Below, in pieces: positions 50,056-58,632 of a DNA stretch of 64,000 nt (position 1 is its first letter; every line of letters starts with the position of its first letter). The stretch is from Treponema sp. (GTDB lineage: Bacteria > Spirochaetota > Spirochaetia > Treponematales > Treponemataceae). The stretch spans positions 62,001-126,000 of the forward strand of contig JAEDCN010000003.1 of assembly GCA_016294105.1 (NCBI GenBank), written 5' to 3'. The position numbers were made by a program, and so were the translations under genes. Under the pieces are notes generated by a model that saw nothing but the letters and a program-made list of their open reading frames with translations, had not been told where the DNA came from and ran no database searches.

Positions 50056-51715
50056 TCTTGATAATGGACTGATCGTAGTCTGCAGGAGGGATAAAGCCCA
50101 TGAGGTTCATCAGGGTGGCGGGCCAACTGGAAATTCCAAGCCCTGCATTCAAGTTCTCCTTGTCATACTCCCCCTTGTATTCAGGGTCGTAGATGATGCC
50201 AGGAACAGGGTTCAGGCTGTGGCTTGTTTTGGCCTTAGGCTCTCCGTCTCCGCCCTTCTTTACAGAACCATCCTTACCATGCTCGTACATATCGTCTGAG
50301 TTACCGTGGTCTGCGGTGATACAGAGGATTCCACCAGCTTCCTCAATGGCTGCCTTCAATCGACCAAGCTGCAGGTCCATGCCTTCCATGGAACAAACAA
50401 CGGCATTAAACACACCAGTGTGACCAACCATATCTCCGTTAGGATAGTTCAGTCGGATGTGATCATACTTGCCGCTCTTGATGGCTTCGATTACCTTGTC
50501 GGTAATTTCGGCACACTTCATCCAAGGACGCTGCTCGAAAGGCACTACATCAGAGGGAACTTCTACATAATCCTCCAGCTTTTCGTCAAACTTACCCTGC
50601 TTGTTTCCGTTAAAGAAGTAAGTAACGTGACCATATTTTTGAGTTTCACTGATGGCCAAAAGCTTAACACCGCTCTTAGTCAGGTATTCCCCCATGGTGC
50701 GGTCAATGCTTGGGGGGCTTACCAAGTACTGGGCAGGAACGTGGGCATCGCCGTCATATTCCATCATACCAGCATATTCCACGGAAGGAACACGCTTTCT
50801 GTCAAAGTGGGGGAAGTCAGCTGTTGAGGGAGTCTCAAAGGCAGCGGTGATTTCCAATGCACGGTCTCCACGGAAGTTAAAGTAGATAACGCTGTCTCCA
50901 TCCTCAATAGTTCCCACAGGCTTGCCATTTTCTGCAATAACGAACTCGTGCATATCCTGATCCAGCAGTCCAGGATTTTCGTTGCGGTACACCTCGATGG
51001 CTTCTGTGGCGCTAGCAAACTGACGACCTTCACCAAGAACATGGGCATACCAACCTCGCTGTACCATGGCCCAGTCTGCATTGTAGCGGTCCATGGTCAT
51101 GTACATGCGGCCACCACCAGAAGCAATCCTGTAGTCAGCTCCATCAAAGCCAGCCAAGAACTCCTCCAGAGGCCCAATGTACTCTAAGGCAGAGGTGGGG
51201 TCTACGTCACGACCATCCAGCAGGGCATGAACACGAAGCTTTTTGATTCCATCCTTGTAGGCTTGGTTTACCATGGCCTTCAGGTGGTCGATATGGGAGT
51301 GAACGTTTCCGTCGGACACAAGACCGATAAAATGGAGGGCAGCACCCTTCCCTGCTCCATCAAGGGCATTCTTGGAAAGCTTTTGCCAGGTGGCATCGGC
51401 AAACATCTGACCAGATGAAATGGAAGAACCTACCAGCTTTGCACCCTGGGCAAAAACACGACCACAGCCCATGGCGTTGTGTCCTACTTCGGAGTTACCC
51501 ATGTCGTCATCGCTAGGCAATCCAACGGCTGTTCCGTGGGCCTTGAGCTGAGTGTGGGGACAGTTGGCAGTGAGCCAGTCAAGGTACTTCATGCGGCTGG
51601 CACGAACCGCATCTCCTTCCTCATACTTTCCGTAGCCAACGCCATCCATAATCACCAAAACTACAGGACCACGACGACCCTGCCACTGAGGATTTTTCTG
51701 CAATGCCTCTACCAT
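50048..51715 (-). CDS. gpmI: 2,3-bisphosphoglycerate-independent phosphoglycerate mutase
   Basis: 555 residues from the ATG at 51713-51715, which follows GAGGAGTAAAT. It interconverts 3- and 2-phosphoglycerate with a Mn-dependent mechanism. PVVLVIMDGVGYGKYEEGDA at the start, the phosphoserine region DDMGNSEVGHNAMGCGRVFA near residue 70 and ITADHGNSDDMYEHGKDG near 470 match the alkaline-phosphatase superfamily iPGM. Cytosolic glycolysis. Three 17-bp repeats and a strong terminator follow. Confidence 0.95.
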   Translation of the reverse strand: MVEALQKNPQWQGRRGPVVLVIMDGVGYGKYEEGDAVRASRMKYLDWLTANCPHTQLKAHGTAVGLPSDDDMGNSEVGHNAMGCGRVFAQGAKLVGSSISSGQMFADATWQKLSKNALDGAGKGAALHFIGLVSDGNVHSHIDHLKAMVNQAYKDGIKKLRVHALLDGRDVDPTSALEYIGPLEEFLAGFDGADYRIASGGGRMYMTMDRYNADWAMVQRGWYAHVLGEGRQFASATEAIEVYRNENPGLLDQDMHEFVIAENGKPVGTIEDGDSVIYFNFRGDRALEITAAFETPSTADFPHFDRKRVPSVEYAGMMEYDGDAHVPAQYLVSPPSIDRTMGEYLTKSGVKLLAISETQKYGHVTYFFNGNKQGKFDEKLEDYVEVPSDVVPFEQRPWMKCAEITDKVIEAIKSGKYDHIRLNYPNGDMVGHTGVFNAVVCSMEGMDLQLGRLKAAIEEAGGILCITADHGNSDDMYEHGKDGSVKKGGDGEPKAKTSHSLNPVPGIIYDPEYKGEYDKENLNAGLGISSWPATLMNLMGFIPPADYDQSIIKMK

Positions 51716-51828
51716 ATTTACTCCTCGACTCAAACCCCACAAGGAAGGCTGAATCATTAAAATATATTAGATAAAACTATATTCATAATAGTGATTTTTT
51801 GCAGGGTGTTCAAGGACGGGAGATAAGA

Positions 51829-51897
51829 ATGAAGGCAGAGAATAAAAAACAAAAAACCACTGCAAAATCAAAGCCTACCGCAAAAGTGGGACTTTAA
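51829..51897 (+). CDS. Possible 22-residue lysine-rich peptide
   Basis: ATG at 51829 with GGGAG 6 bp upstream opens 22 codons (MKAENKKQKTTAKSKPTAKV and two more) ending in TAA. It lies between gpmI and the Bax-inhibitor gene and overlaps one arm of the terminator stem. The ribosome site and strongly biased composition are suggestive, but the length gives no statistical support. Confidence 0.3.
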   Translation: MKAENKKQKTTAKSKPTAKVGL

Positions 51898-51912
51898 TCC
51901 AAGCAGTGGTTT
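51854..51912. terminator. Terminator after the Bax-inhibitor-1 gene
   Basis: AAACCACTGC (51854-51863) pairs with GCAGTGGTTT (51903-51912), a 10-bp perfect stem with a 39-nt loop. On the minus strand TTTTTTGTTTTTT follows; the plus side has ATTTTC. Confidence 0.65.
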
Positions 51913-51932
51913 ATTTTCATCAGCGATAGCTG

Positions 51933-52622
51933 TTAGTTTTTCTTTCCAAACAGCCGCAACAGTGAAAGGAAGATGTTGATAAAATCAAGATACAGCTCCA
52001 ATGCCATCACCACGGAAGCTTTGGCAAACACATCGCTACCGTCGGATCGCTCTGCAATGGCATAGGCTTTCTGGGTGTCGTAGGCAGTAAGGCCTACAAA
52101 GATGCCCACGGTTACCAGTGACAAAAGCCAGTCCAAGCCGCTGGACTTTAGGAAGATGTTTACCACACTGGCAATAATCACCCCAAAGAGGGCCATAGTT
52201 AGGTAGCGACCAGCGGAGCGAAGATCCTGCTTGGTAACTCTACCATAGATGCTCATGGCGGCAAACATTCCAGCACTAATCAAGAAAACGCTAAAAATAG
52301 AAGTTTTGGTGTACACGATAAAGATGGAAGCCAAGGTGATTCCATTCAAAATGGAATACACAATGTATACCAAGCTGGCTGCAGTAACACTCATTTTATG
52401 GACACGGAATGAAAAAAACATTACCAAGACAAGCTCAGCGATAATCAAACCAAAGAACACCAGTTCATTGCCAAAAATAAGCTGCAAGATAGCAGGACTA
52501 GAAGCTACACCAAAAGCAGTGAGTCCGCTTAATGCCAGAGCCAGTGTCATCCAGGTGTAAACACCGGACATAAATTTTTTCCGTTCATCCTCAGTGGTAC
52601 GAACAATTACAGAATTATTCAT
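51933..52622 (-). CDS. Bax inhibitor-1 / YccA family membrane protein
   Basis: 229 residues with seven membrane segments. GVYTWMTLALALSGLTAFGV near residue 20 and GLTAYDTQKAYAIAER near residue 180 are the family motifs; the latter carries the aspartate implicated in the calcium-leak channel of bacterial homologues. Role likely in membrane protein quality control or ion leak. GGAGG precedes the ATG. Single gene with its own terminator. Confidence 0.92.
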   Translation of the reverse strand: MNNSVIVRTTEDERKKFMSGVYTWMTLALALSGLTAFGVASSPAILQLIFGNELVFFGLIIAELVLVMFFSFRVHKMSVTAASLVYIVYSILNGITLASIFIVYTKTSIFSVFLISAGMFAAMSIYGRVTKQDLRSAGRYLTMALFGVIIASVVNIFLKSSGLDWLLSLVTVGIFVGLTAYDTQKAYAIAERSDGSDVFAKASVVMALELYLDFINIFLSLLRLFGKKN

Positions 52623-52680
52623 TTTATACCTCCATCTTTAAAGATACGTTCCAAGATTCTTGCCGTCAACAAGACAAAAG

Positions 52681-53913
52681 CTAGAACTTTACAATGTAGT
52701 TCTTCTTCTTGCCACGACGCAGCACAATCACTTCACCTTCAATTGCCAGCTGACGGGTTACCAGAAGATTTTCGTCTGTTACCTTGTCACCGTTTAAGGT
52801 GATGGAACCTGCTGTAAGGAATTCCCGTGCTTCACGGCGGCTAGAACAAATTTTGTTGTTTACCAGCAGGTCAATCAAGGTGGTTTCCTCGTTGGCCAAT
52901 TCTACGGTAGGCACATCCTTAAAGCCCACCTTAATATCTGCCAGACTCAAGTTTTTCACGTTGCCAGAAAAGAGAGCCTCGCTAATGTTCACTGCCTTGT
53001 CAAACTCAGCAGCACCGTGGAGGTCTGTAATGATTTCACGGGCAAGGGCCTTGTGGGCTTCTCGTAGCTCTGGGTTGGCGGCGTTCTTTGCTTCCAATTC
53101 CTGAATTTCCTCGGGAGAAAGGAAGGTAAAGATTTTTAAGTAGGAGCCCACCATGGAGTCGTCCACGTTAATCAAGTATTGGTACAGTTCGTAGCTAGAG
53201 GTTTTGTTAATGTCTAGCCACAGGGCGTTACCTGCAGACTTACCGAACTTGTTGCCGTACTTGTCCAAAACCAGGGGCATGGTAAAGCCGTAAGCTTCCT
53301 TTCCTTCGATTTTGCGGATAAGCTCCAATCCTGTGGTAATATTTCCCCACTGGTCAGCACCTTCAGCCTGCATGATGCAGTTTTTAGTGCGGAACAAGTG
53401 CAAGAAGTCGTAGCCTTGAATCAAGGTATAGGAGAATTCAGCAAAGGTGATTCCAGTTTCCAAGCGGCGGCTGATAATGTCCTTTCCCAGCATGTAGCTC
53501 ACGTTGATGTACTTTCCCACATCACGCAAAAAATCCAAGAAGCTAAAATCCTTCATCCAGTCGTAGTTGTTTACGATTTCAGCCTTTCCGTCAAAAATTC
53601 GAGAAACCTGAGCCTTGATTCCAGCAATATTTTTTTCGATTGTTTCCTTGGCAATGAGCTCTCGCTCCGTAGTGGGACGAGGGTCTCCAATAAGACCAGT
53701 GGCTCCACCCACCAGCAAAATGGGATGATGTCCTGCCTTGGCAAGACGCTTTGCGGTAATCAGGCTGGAATAATGCCCCAGGTGGAGGCTGTCTGCGGTG
53801 GGGTCTGTTCCCCAGTAAAAGGAAATGTTTCCGCTATTGATTTTATCCTTAATGTCCTCACCAGCCACATCCTTGATAAGGCCACGCCATTCCAATTCTT
53901 CATATAAAGTCAT
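52681..53913 (-). CDS. tyrS: Tyrosyl-tRNA synthetase
   Basis: 410 residues from the ATG at 53911-53913 (GGAG upstream). Class I synthetase: GTDPTADSLHLGHYSSLITA holds the HIGH motif as HLGH near residue 42, and YGNKFGKSAGNALWLD holds the KMSKS motif as KFGKS near residue 230. A C-terminal S4 domain (SRREAREFLTAGSITLNGDK) binds tRNA. TyrS with KFGKS belongs to the common bacterial TyrRS group. Cytosolic. Confidence 0.95.
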   Translation of the reverse strand: MTLYEELEWRGLIKDVAGEDIKDKINSGNISFYWGTDPTADSLHLGHYSSLITAKRLAKAGHHPILLVGGATGLIGDPRPTTERELIAKETIEKNIAGIKAQVSRIFDGKAEIVNNYDWMKDFSFLDFLRDVGKYINVSYMLGKDIISRRLETGITFAEFSYTLIQGYDFLHLFRTKNCIMQAEGADQWGNITTGLELIRKIEGKEAYGFTMPLVLDKYGNKFGKSAGNALWLDINKTSSYELYQYLINVDDSMVGSYLKIFTFLSPEEIQELEAKNAANPELREAHKALAREIITDLHGAAEFDKAVNISEALFSGNVKNLSLADIKVGFKDVPTVELANEETTLIDLLVNNKICSSRREAREFLTAGSITLNGDKVTDENLLVTRQLAIEGEVIVLRRGKKKNYIVKF

Positions 53914-53991
53914 AATTACTCCACCAAACAAAAAAATATCACCATTGTTTGTACCATGTTTTGCGGTTTTTGTCTAAGGGGGAAGGAAATC

Positions 53992-55989
53992 CTAGCCCCC
54001 GTACTGCTCCTTGATGGCGGCAATTTCATCTCGGACAGCAGCGGCTTGTTCAAAGGCAAGGCAGTCGGCAAATTCTTCCATCTGTTTTTCTAGGGCTTTG
54101 AGGTATTTTCGCCGCTCCTTGGCCACAAAAAGGTTTACGCTATTTCGTAACACAGAAGTTTCTGTTTCCACCGCCGCCTTTTTTTCCTCATTTTGCCGAA
54201 CAAGAATGTCTTCAATAGCCTTGGAAACTGTGGCGGGGGTAATGCCATGCTCTTGGTTGTACTGCTCCTGCACTTCTCGGCGGTGACGTGTTTCGTCAAT
54301 GGCTTCCTTCATGGCGTCGCTGATTCTGTCGGCATACATTACCACCATGCCGTTCTGGTTTCGGGCAGCTCTACCAATAATCTGAATCAAGCTGGTGGCA
54401 GAACGAAGAAAGCCGATTTTATCAGCATCAAGAATGGCAATAAAGGACACCTCTGGCAGGTCGATTCCTTCTCGCAGCAGGTTAATTCCAATCAACACAT
54501 CGAATTCACCAGTTCTCAGGCCCTTAAGAATCTCCACTCGCTCTATAGTCTCCACTTCAGAGTGAATGTACCGAACCTTTAAGCCCAAGCCATCAAGATA
54601 TTCCGTTAAATCCTCTGCCATCTTTTTGGTGAGGGTCAAAAGAAGACACCGCTCCTTCCGCTGAATACGTTGCTTGACTTCTTGGTAAATGTCGTGCATT
54701 TGGCCCTCGCTGGGACGAACCTCCACAATGGGATCCAGCAAGCCTGTGGGACGAATCAACTGCTCCACCACCTGGGTGCTCCGTTTGATTTCCTGCTCCC
54801 GTGGGGTGGCAGTAACGTAGATGGTTTGATTCACCATGGACTCGAATTCAGCGTATTTTAAGGGGCGATTGTCCAAGGCACTCGGCAGACGGAAGCCAAA
54901 GTCAATGAGGTTTTGCTTGCGGGAGCGGTCTCCCTCGTACATGGCTCCAATTTGAGACACAGTAACGTGGGCCTCATCAATGAGACACAGGGAATCGCTA
55001 GGAAAATAATGAAGCAAGGTGGCAGGCGGTTGTCCCCGCTCTCGATTAGCAATAGGACCAGAATAATTTTCTATTCCAGGACAATAGCCCATTTCTGTAA
55101 TCATTTCTAGGTCGTAGGTGGTGCGGGTTTTAAGCCGCTGGGCTTCCAAAAGCTTTCCTTCTCGCTCCAGCACTGCCACCCGATCCTCCAGTTCTGCTCT
55201 GATTCTATCTGCTGCTGAGGTAAGCATTTCTGGTGGCACCACAAAGTGCTTGGCAGGATAAATCGTGGTTTCGTCCAGCTCTTCTATGGTATCTCCGGTG
55301 ATAGTATTAAACCTGCGGATTCGAACAATTTCATCCCAATCCAGCTCAATTCGATAGGCTTGGTCATTTTCCACGTAAGCAGGATAGACTTCCAGCACGT
55401 CTCCTCGTATCCTGAATTTACCTCGATCAAGAATTGCATCGTTTCGCTCGTATTGCAAGCCAATAAGCTGACGAGCAAAGGCTGCAGGATCTAGGGTTTG
55501 TCCCTTTTCCAAGTGAATTCTCATGTCCTTGTACAGGTCGGGCATTCCCAAACCGTAAATACAGGACACAGTGGCCACCACAATAACATCCCGCCGTTCC
55601 ATAAGGCTGTAGGTGGCAGAAAGCCGCAAACGGTCAATTTCATCGTTGATAGCAGCATCTTTTTCTATATATAAGTCTCTGGCAGGAACGTAGGCCTCTG
55701 GCTGATAGTAGTCATAGTAGGACACAAAGTATTCCACCGCATTGTGAGGGAAGAAGGATTTAAACTCACGATACAGCTGGGCAGAAAGGGTTTTATTGTG
55801 GCTGATGATAAGGGTGGGTCTTTGTACCGCCTCAATAATCTTGGCCATGGTAAAGGTTTTTCCACTACCAGTAACACCCTTCAGGGTCTGGTACTTGTCT
55901 CCTCGCAAAAAGCCCTCTGCCAACCGCTGTATTGCCTGGGGCTGGTCTCCTGAAGGTTCATAGGGTGCCACAACTTGAAACTTACGCAT
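53992..55989 (-). CDS. uvrB: UvrABC system protein B
   Basis: 665 residues from the ATG at 55987-55989 (CAGGAG 6 bp upstream). UvrB verifies lesions and recruits UvrC in nucleotide excision repair. Walker A LKGVTGSGKTFTMAKIIEAV near residue 38, the beta-hairpin YYDYYQPEAYVPARDLYIEK near 93, DVLIGINLLREGIDLPEVSF near 495 and a C-terminal UVR motif (ALEKQMEEFADCLAFEQAA) are visible. A TTGCAA-17-TATCCT promoter lies just upstream. Confidence 0.97.
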   Translation of the reverse strand: MRKFQVVAPYEPSGDQPQAIQRLAEGFLRGDKYQTLKGVTGSGKTFTMAKIIEAVQRPTLIISHNKTLSAQLYREFKSFFPHNAVEYFVSYYDYYQPEAYVPARDLYIEKDAAINDEIDRLRLSATYSLMERRDVIVVATVSCIYGLGMPDLYKDMRIHLEKGQTLDPAAFARQLIGLQYERNDAILDRGKFRIRGDVLEVYPAYVENDQAYRIELDWDEIVRIRRFNTITGDTIEELDETTIYPAKHFVVPPEMLTSAADRIRAELEDRVAVLEREGKLLEAQRLKTRTTYDLEMITEMGYCPGIENYSGPIANRERGQPPATLLHYFPSDSLCLIDEAHVTVSQIGAMYEGDRSRKQNLIDFGFRLPSALDNRPLKYAEFESMVNQTIYVTATPREQEIKRSTQVVEQLIRPTGLLDPIVEVRPSEGQMHDIYQEVKQRIQRKERCLLLTLTKKMAEDLTEYLDGLGLKVRYIHSEVETIERVEILKGLRTGEFDVLIGINLLREGIDLPEVSFIAILDADKIGFLRSATSLIQIIGRAARNQNGMVVMYADRISDAMKEAIDETRHRREVQEQYNQEHGITPATVSKAIEDILVRQNEEKKAAVETETSVLRNSVNLFVAKERRKYLKALEKQMEEFADCLAFEQAAAVRDEIAAIKEQYGG

Positions 55990-56007
55990 GAAATTCTCCT
56001 GCTCCAT

Positions 56008-56036
56008 AGGATACCACAGCAAGGAAAGTATTGCAA
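56008..56036 (-). promoter_or_regulatory. uvrB promoter
   Basis: Minus-strand TTGCAA (56031-56036), 17 bp and TATCCT (56008-56013), the latter preceded by TGG (extended -10). The leader is about 15 nt and carries the ribosome site. Confidence 0.6.
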
Positions 56037-56055
56037 TGTTGGGAAAGAAGGTGGG

Positions 56056-56134
56056 AAAAAATGTAGTTTTTTACTGATTTTAGGTCAGAAAAAATGTGAT
56101 ATTTTGGTGATTTTAGGTCAGAAAAAATGTCAGC
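56056..56134. repeat. 33-bp direct repeats upstream of uvrB
   Basis: Units 56056-56088 and 56089-56121, with a partial third, each end in TGATTTTAGGTCAG. They start 20 bp upstream of the uvrB -35 box and mark the edge of the accessory region. An operator role is possible; no known damage box is recognised. Confidence 0.7.
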
Positions 56135-56143
56135 CAAGAGATT

Positions 56144-56563
56144 TTATGATTGTTTACCAACCTTTTTTACGGCCAACTTCAGTTCTAGATCATGGAGTCC
56201 GAAATATGCTTTCATTAAAAAATCTAGGGGTATCATTTCAATGACTTGAGCACTGGGAATATTATAAAACCACTGGTAATACGCATAAAATTCACCAATC
56301 CAATCAGGCATAAAACCGTCCATGGCTTTTCCAGACTTTAAGGTATAGTTTTCCGTTTTACAAAAATAATCCCACAATTCTTTTGCCATCATAGTGTTTA
56401 CGTAAGCTTGGGACTCATCAATACTTTTTCGTGTCTTGCTTTTCATGTAGCTTTGTATAAAATTCTGAGTATCTTTATCAGGAAAAGATTGTGCCACATA
56501 ATCAAAGAGTTTACCCTGATTTTCTACCACAGCATCTAAATACACATCTGAGTATGCATGCAT
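56144..56563 (-). CDS. Hypothetical cassette protein
   Basis: 139 residues from the ATG at 56561-56563 (MHAYSDVYLDAVVENQGKLF). Largely helical and soluble, rich in Tyr, Trp and Phe in the second half (EFYAYYQWFYN). No family named with confidence. It overlaps or abuts the small upstream gene (4-bp gap), forming a two-gene unit in the last cassette before the core genome. A toxin-antitoxin-like or phage-defence pair is conceivable from context only. Confidence 0.6.
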   Translation of the reverse strand: MHAYSDVYLDAVVENQGKLFDYVAQSFPDKDTQNFIQSYMKSKTRKSIDESQAYVNTMMAKELWDYFCKTENYTLKSGKAMDGFMPDWIGEFYAYYQWFYNIPSAQVIEMIPLDFLMKAYFGLHDLELKLAVKKVGKQS

Positions 56564-56567
56564 TTTA

Positions 56568-56714
56568 TTACCCCTCAAACAGAGTGCTAAACACTCTGGT
56601 TACTTTATTTGCATCAGAATCTCCTAAATCCTTCATTTTTTTTCTTGCAGTCACATCCCGATGATTATACCGAGCATTGAATTCACTATACTCAACAAAA
56701 AGCAAATCATCCAT
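56568..56714 (-). CDS. Small hypothetical cassette protein
   Basis: 48 residues from the ATG at 56712-56714 (MDDLLFVEYSEFNARYNHRD). The frame is open to 56786, but that part runs into the attC-like repeat. A GGGG sequence lies 5-8 bp before the ATG. Charged and soluble; unrecognised. It is first of a pair with the 139-residue gene. Confidence 0.55.
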   Translation of the reverse strand: MDDLLFVEYSEFNARYNHRDVTARKKMKDLGDSDANKVTRVFSTLFEG

Positions 56715-56743
56715 AATTTTCCCCTTATAAAATGAAAATAGGT

Positions 56744-56849
56744 GGACTTTTCTTGAAACACCAAGCAGTCCAGTGCGGGCATCCACATAACAATTGCTTA
56801 AACCGCACAGACCTTGAGCCTGTGTCGGCTTTGAACTTCTTGTTAGGCG
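56744..56849. repeat. 106-bp repeat copy 1 (contains attC-like site)
   Basis: This sequence recurs at about 58633-58741 with only a few differences, beginning GGA-TTTTCTTGAAACACC and ending GTTAGGCG. Most of it is the attC-like site plus about 40 bp of flank. Confidence 0.9.
56785..56848 (-). other. attC: attC-like integron recombination site 1
   Basis: 64 bp. The right core is GTTAGGC (56842-56848, fits GTTRRRY) and the left end reads ACATAAC (56785-56791). The arms AACAATTGCTTAAACCG and CGGCTTTGAACTTCTTGTT pair imperfectly with unpaired bases, the folded shape recognised by integron integrases. On the minus strand the stop codon of the PIN toxin lies inside the core (GCC-TAA-C), as in gene cassettes. 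Confidence 0.75.
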
Positions 56850-57268
56850 ATTTCGTCTTTCAAAATTTGAACCAATTCCAATGGTGTTACTACAAACGGT
56901 TTTTCAGGGAAATGCTGACCATTCCCAGTTACAAGAAAAGCATCTTTGTTTTGAGCAGATAATGTTACCGCATAAAAAACTACATCTTTTGGGTCAGGCA
57001 TTACTTCGTTTACTTCTGTCAATTCTGTAACTTTTAGTCCATTGTCCATAATATCTTTCAAAAGATTTATGATTATAATTTCTGGAAGCTTAAATTTGTC
57101 CCTTCTGAGCACTTCATTGTACTCTTTTACGATTTCATCAGAGTAAACAGGGACAATATTTCCTTTTGCAAGGAAATGCAAAATCTGAACTGTTGGGGAG
57201 TTTTCATTTCTGGTTATCAAAGCTGATACAAGAACATTTGTATCAATAACGACATATTTTCTTGCCAT
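56843..57268 (-). CDS. PIN-domain toxin (COG1569 type)
   Basis: 141 residues. KYVVIDTNVLVSALITRNEN at the start holds the first PIN aspartate; VMPDPKDVVFYAVTLSAQ near residue 95 and FLVTGNGQHFP near 115 the others. A ribonuclease toxin. It overlaps its RelB-like antitoxin by 1 bp and its stop codon lies in the attC-like core, so the pair is the 3' end of a cassette. Confidence 0.88.
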   Translation of the reverse strand: MARKYVVIDTNVLVSALITRNENSPTVQILHFLAKGNIVPVYSDEIVKEYNEVLRRDKFKLPEIIIINLLKDIMDNGLKVTELTEVNEVMPDPKDVVFYAVTLSAQNKDAFLVTGNGQHFPEKPFVVTPLELVQILKDEIA

Positions 57269-57552
57269 TATTTACTAGCCCTTACTGCGGCGATTTCAGC
57301 ATTGATTTCATCAAGAGACATTTCAGGAACATTGTTTTTTTGGATTGAATTTCTGGCCTCTTTGTAAATGTTCCATCTTTCGGAGAGAGTATCATTTCTC
57401 AATTCAAAGGGTAAGCCTCCTACGGCTATACTTTTTTTGAAAAAGATTCTGACAGCAGTAGGCAAATCCAAACCGAGTGATTCGTAAATACTTGTAACAT
57501 CTTTTTTTGTCTCTGTATCTACTTTTACCTGAACAAGAGCAGTATTTGTCAT
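57268..57552 (-). CDS. RelB/DinJ-family antitoxin
   Basis: 94 residues from the ATG at 57550-57552 with GGAGGTGTTATT ahead. ALVQVKVDTETKKDVTSIYE followed by SLGLDLPTAVRIFFKK is the ribbon-helix-helix of RelB/DinJ antitoxins; the C-terminal half (MSLDEINAEIAAVRASK) would contact the toxin. RelB-type antitoxin paired with a PIN toxin is a mixed but known combination. Confidence 0.9.
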   Translation of the reverse strand: MTNTALVQVKVDTETKKDVTSIYESLGLDLPTAVRIFFKKSIAVGGLPFELRNDTLSERWNIYKEARNSIQKNNVPEMSLDEINAEIAAVRASK

Positions 57553-57641
57553 AATAACACCTCCAAAAGTATGTATTTTACTACATAATAACATACTTTT
57601 GTTAATTTTGCCATGTCTTCTATAAAAAAACAGCATACATT

Positions 57642-57666
57642 TGAAGTGCACCCCAATTATTGGACA
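57642..57666. mobile_element. Possible IS3-family terminal inverted repeat remnant
   Basis: The sequence starting TGAAGTGCACCCCAATTATT and ending TGGACA resembles the ends of IS150-group IS3 elements (TGGA-TGCACCCC-AA-TT-GACA type). Only one end is visible and there is no transposase nearby, so it would be a solo remnant. Confidence 0.4.
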
Positions 57667-57693
57667 CTTTAGCTAGGCTGATTTTTACCAATT

Positions 57694-57979
57694 TTAAATA
57701 GAATCCAAACGTTCCAATTCCTTAACCAAATCTTTATTTAATTCCTGCCTTATAAACTCTTCCTTTATTCGGGAAATAAATCTTAAATCCATGAATAAAT
57801 GCGAAAGTGTAACCAATAATCCTCCAAGGTCTAAGTTTTTAGGATTGTTTGTAATCACCGTTATCAAGTCTGTTAATCTGAGGAGAGCATCGTTTATCCA
57901 AAGAAAAAGATTCATTTTGGTTCATTTTAAGAACTTTATTAAAATCTTTTTCTTCGTCTGTATAAGTATATTTCCCCAT
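57694..57979 (-). pseudogene. Frameshifted or overlapping small cassette gene
   Basis: An ATG at 57977-57979, 3 bp after the stop of the upstream gene, opens 46 codons (MGKYTYTDEEKDFNKVLKMN) that end near 57840. A second frame, from 57915 to 57694, encodes 73 hydrophobic/charged residues (MNLFLWINDALLRLTDLITV). The two overlap in frames one base apart, which suggests a single gene broken by a frameshift; two overlapping genes are the alternative. No family recognised. Confidence 0.45.
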
Positions 57980-57982
57980 AGA

Positions 57983-58510
57983 CTATGCTAAATCGTGCTT
58001 CAAGTCTTTTATTGCAGCCTGCAATAATGTATTAAGCGAGGTTAGATATTCTATTCTTTCTTCGCTTTGACCTACTTTATTTTTTAGAAGCTCAAGAATG
58101 GCATTTTGCTTTTCAACAGCCTTTGTATATAAAGAATGCTTTTCTTCTGCAAGTTTTTTATTCTTTACATGAGCTGTTATTCCGATGGCAGCACCTCCGA
58201 GTATGGCAACAGGAGCTGCTAACACAGCAACCCCAGCGGCCATTCCTCCTCCGACAACAGCGCCTGCGGCGGCAAGTCCGCTTGTAATTCCCGCTGCACT
58301 TAATCCGACTACAGAACCTCCAAAATACAATGCCGCAAAACTTGCAACACCGCCAACTCCGGCTCCTAAAGCCCCTGCAAGTGCCTCTGGAATTGCTGAA
58401 TCTGCTATTGTCCTTGATTTGTTATTCAAAGCTTCATTTGCTTCGTTTATAACTTTTCTTACGCTTGCAAGACTGTTAGAATCCTTAAAATTCATCTCAG
58501 ATTTTTTCAC
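57983..58510 (-). CDS. Glycine/alanine-rich membrane protein
   Basis: 175 residues from the GTG at 58508-58510 (AGGAGG 5 bp upstream). Residues 1-45 are polar, 45-115 an almost unbroken hydrophobic Gly/Ala stretch with GLSAAGITSGLAAAGAVVGG, and 120-175 a probable coiled coil. The GLSAAGITSGLAA motif recalls the interferon-induced 6-16/ISG12 membrane motif also seen in bacteria. Function unknown; a membrane-acting toxin or defence protein is a guess. The three-hairpin element lies directly upstream. Confidence 0.6.
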   Translation of the reverse strand: MKKSEMNFKDSNSLASVRKVINEANEALNNKSRTIADSAIPEALAGALGAGVGGVASFAALYFGGSVVGLSAAGITSGLAAAGAVVGGGMAAGVAVLAAPVAILGGAAIGITAHVKNKKLAEEKHSLYTKAVEKQNAILELLKNKVGQSEERIEYLTSLNTLLQAAIKDLKHDLA

Positions 58511-58536
58511 AAAATCCTCCTGCTATTTTGATTTTT

Positions 58537-58612
58537 TGTTGCGAAACGAGCGTAAAGCGAAGTTTCGCAACATAGGAATTTTTCAATTCCTATGTTCAGT
58601 GTACACTGAACA
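58537..58612 (-). promoter_or_regulatory. Three-hairpin element, copy A
   Basis: 76 bp with three overlapping perfect palindromes: TGTTGCGAAAC/GTTTCGCAACA (58537-58547 with 58562-58572, loop containing GAGCGTAAAGCGA), AACATAGGAATT/AATTCCTATGTT (58569-58580 with 58585-58596) and TGTTCAGTGT-ACACTGAACA (58593-58612). Adjacent structures share 4-nt words (AACA, TGTT). It lies between attC-like site 2 and the GTG of the gene at 58510, on the minus strand in its leader. Confidence 0.85.
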
Positions 58613-58632
58613 TTTTTTGAGAGAATTTGTTG

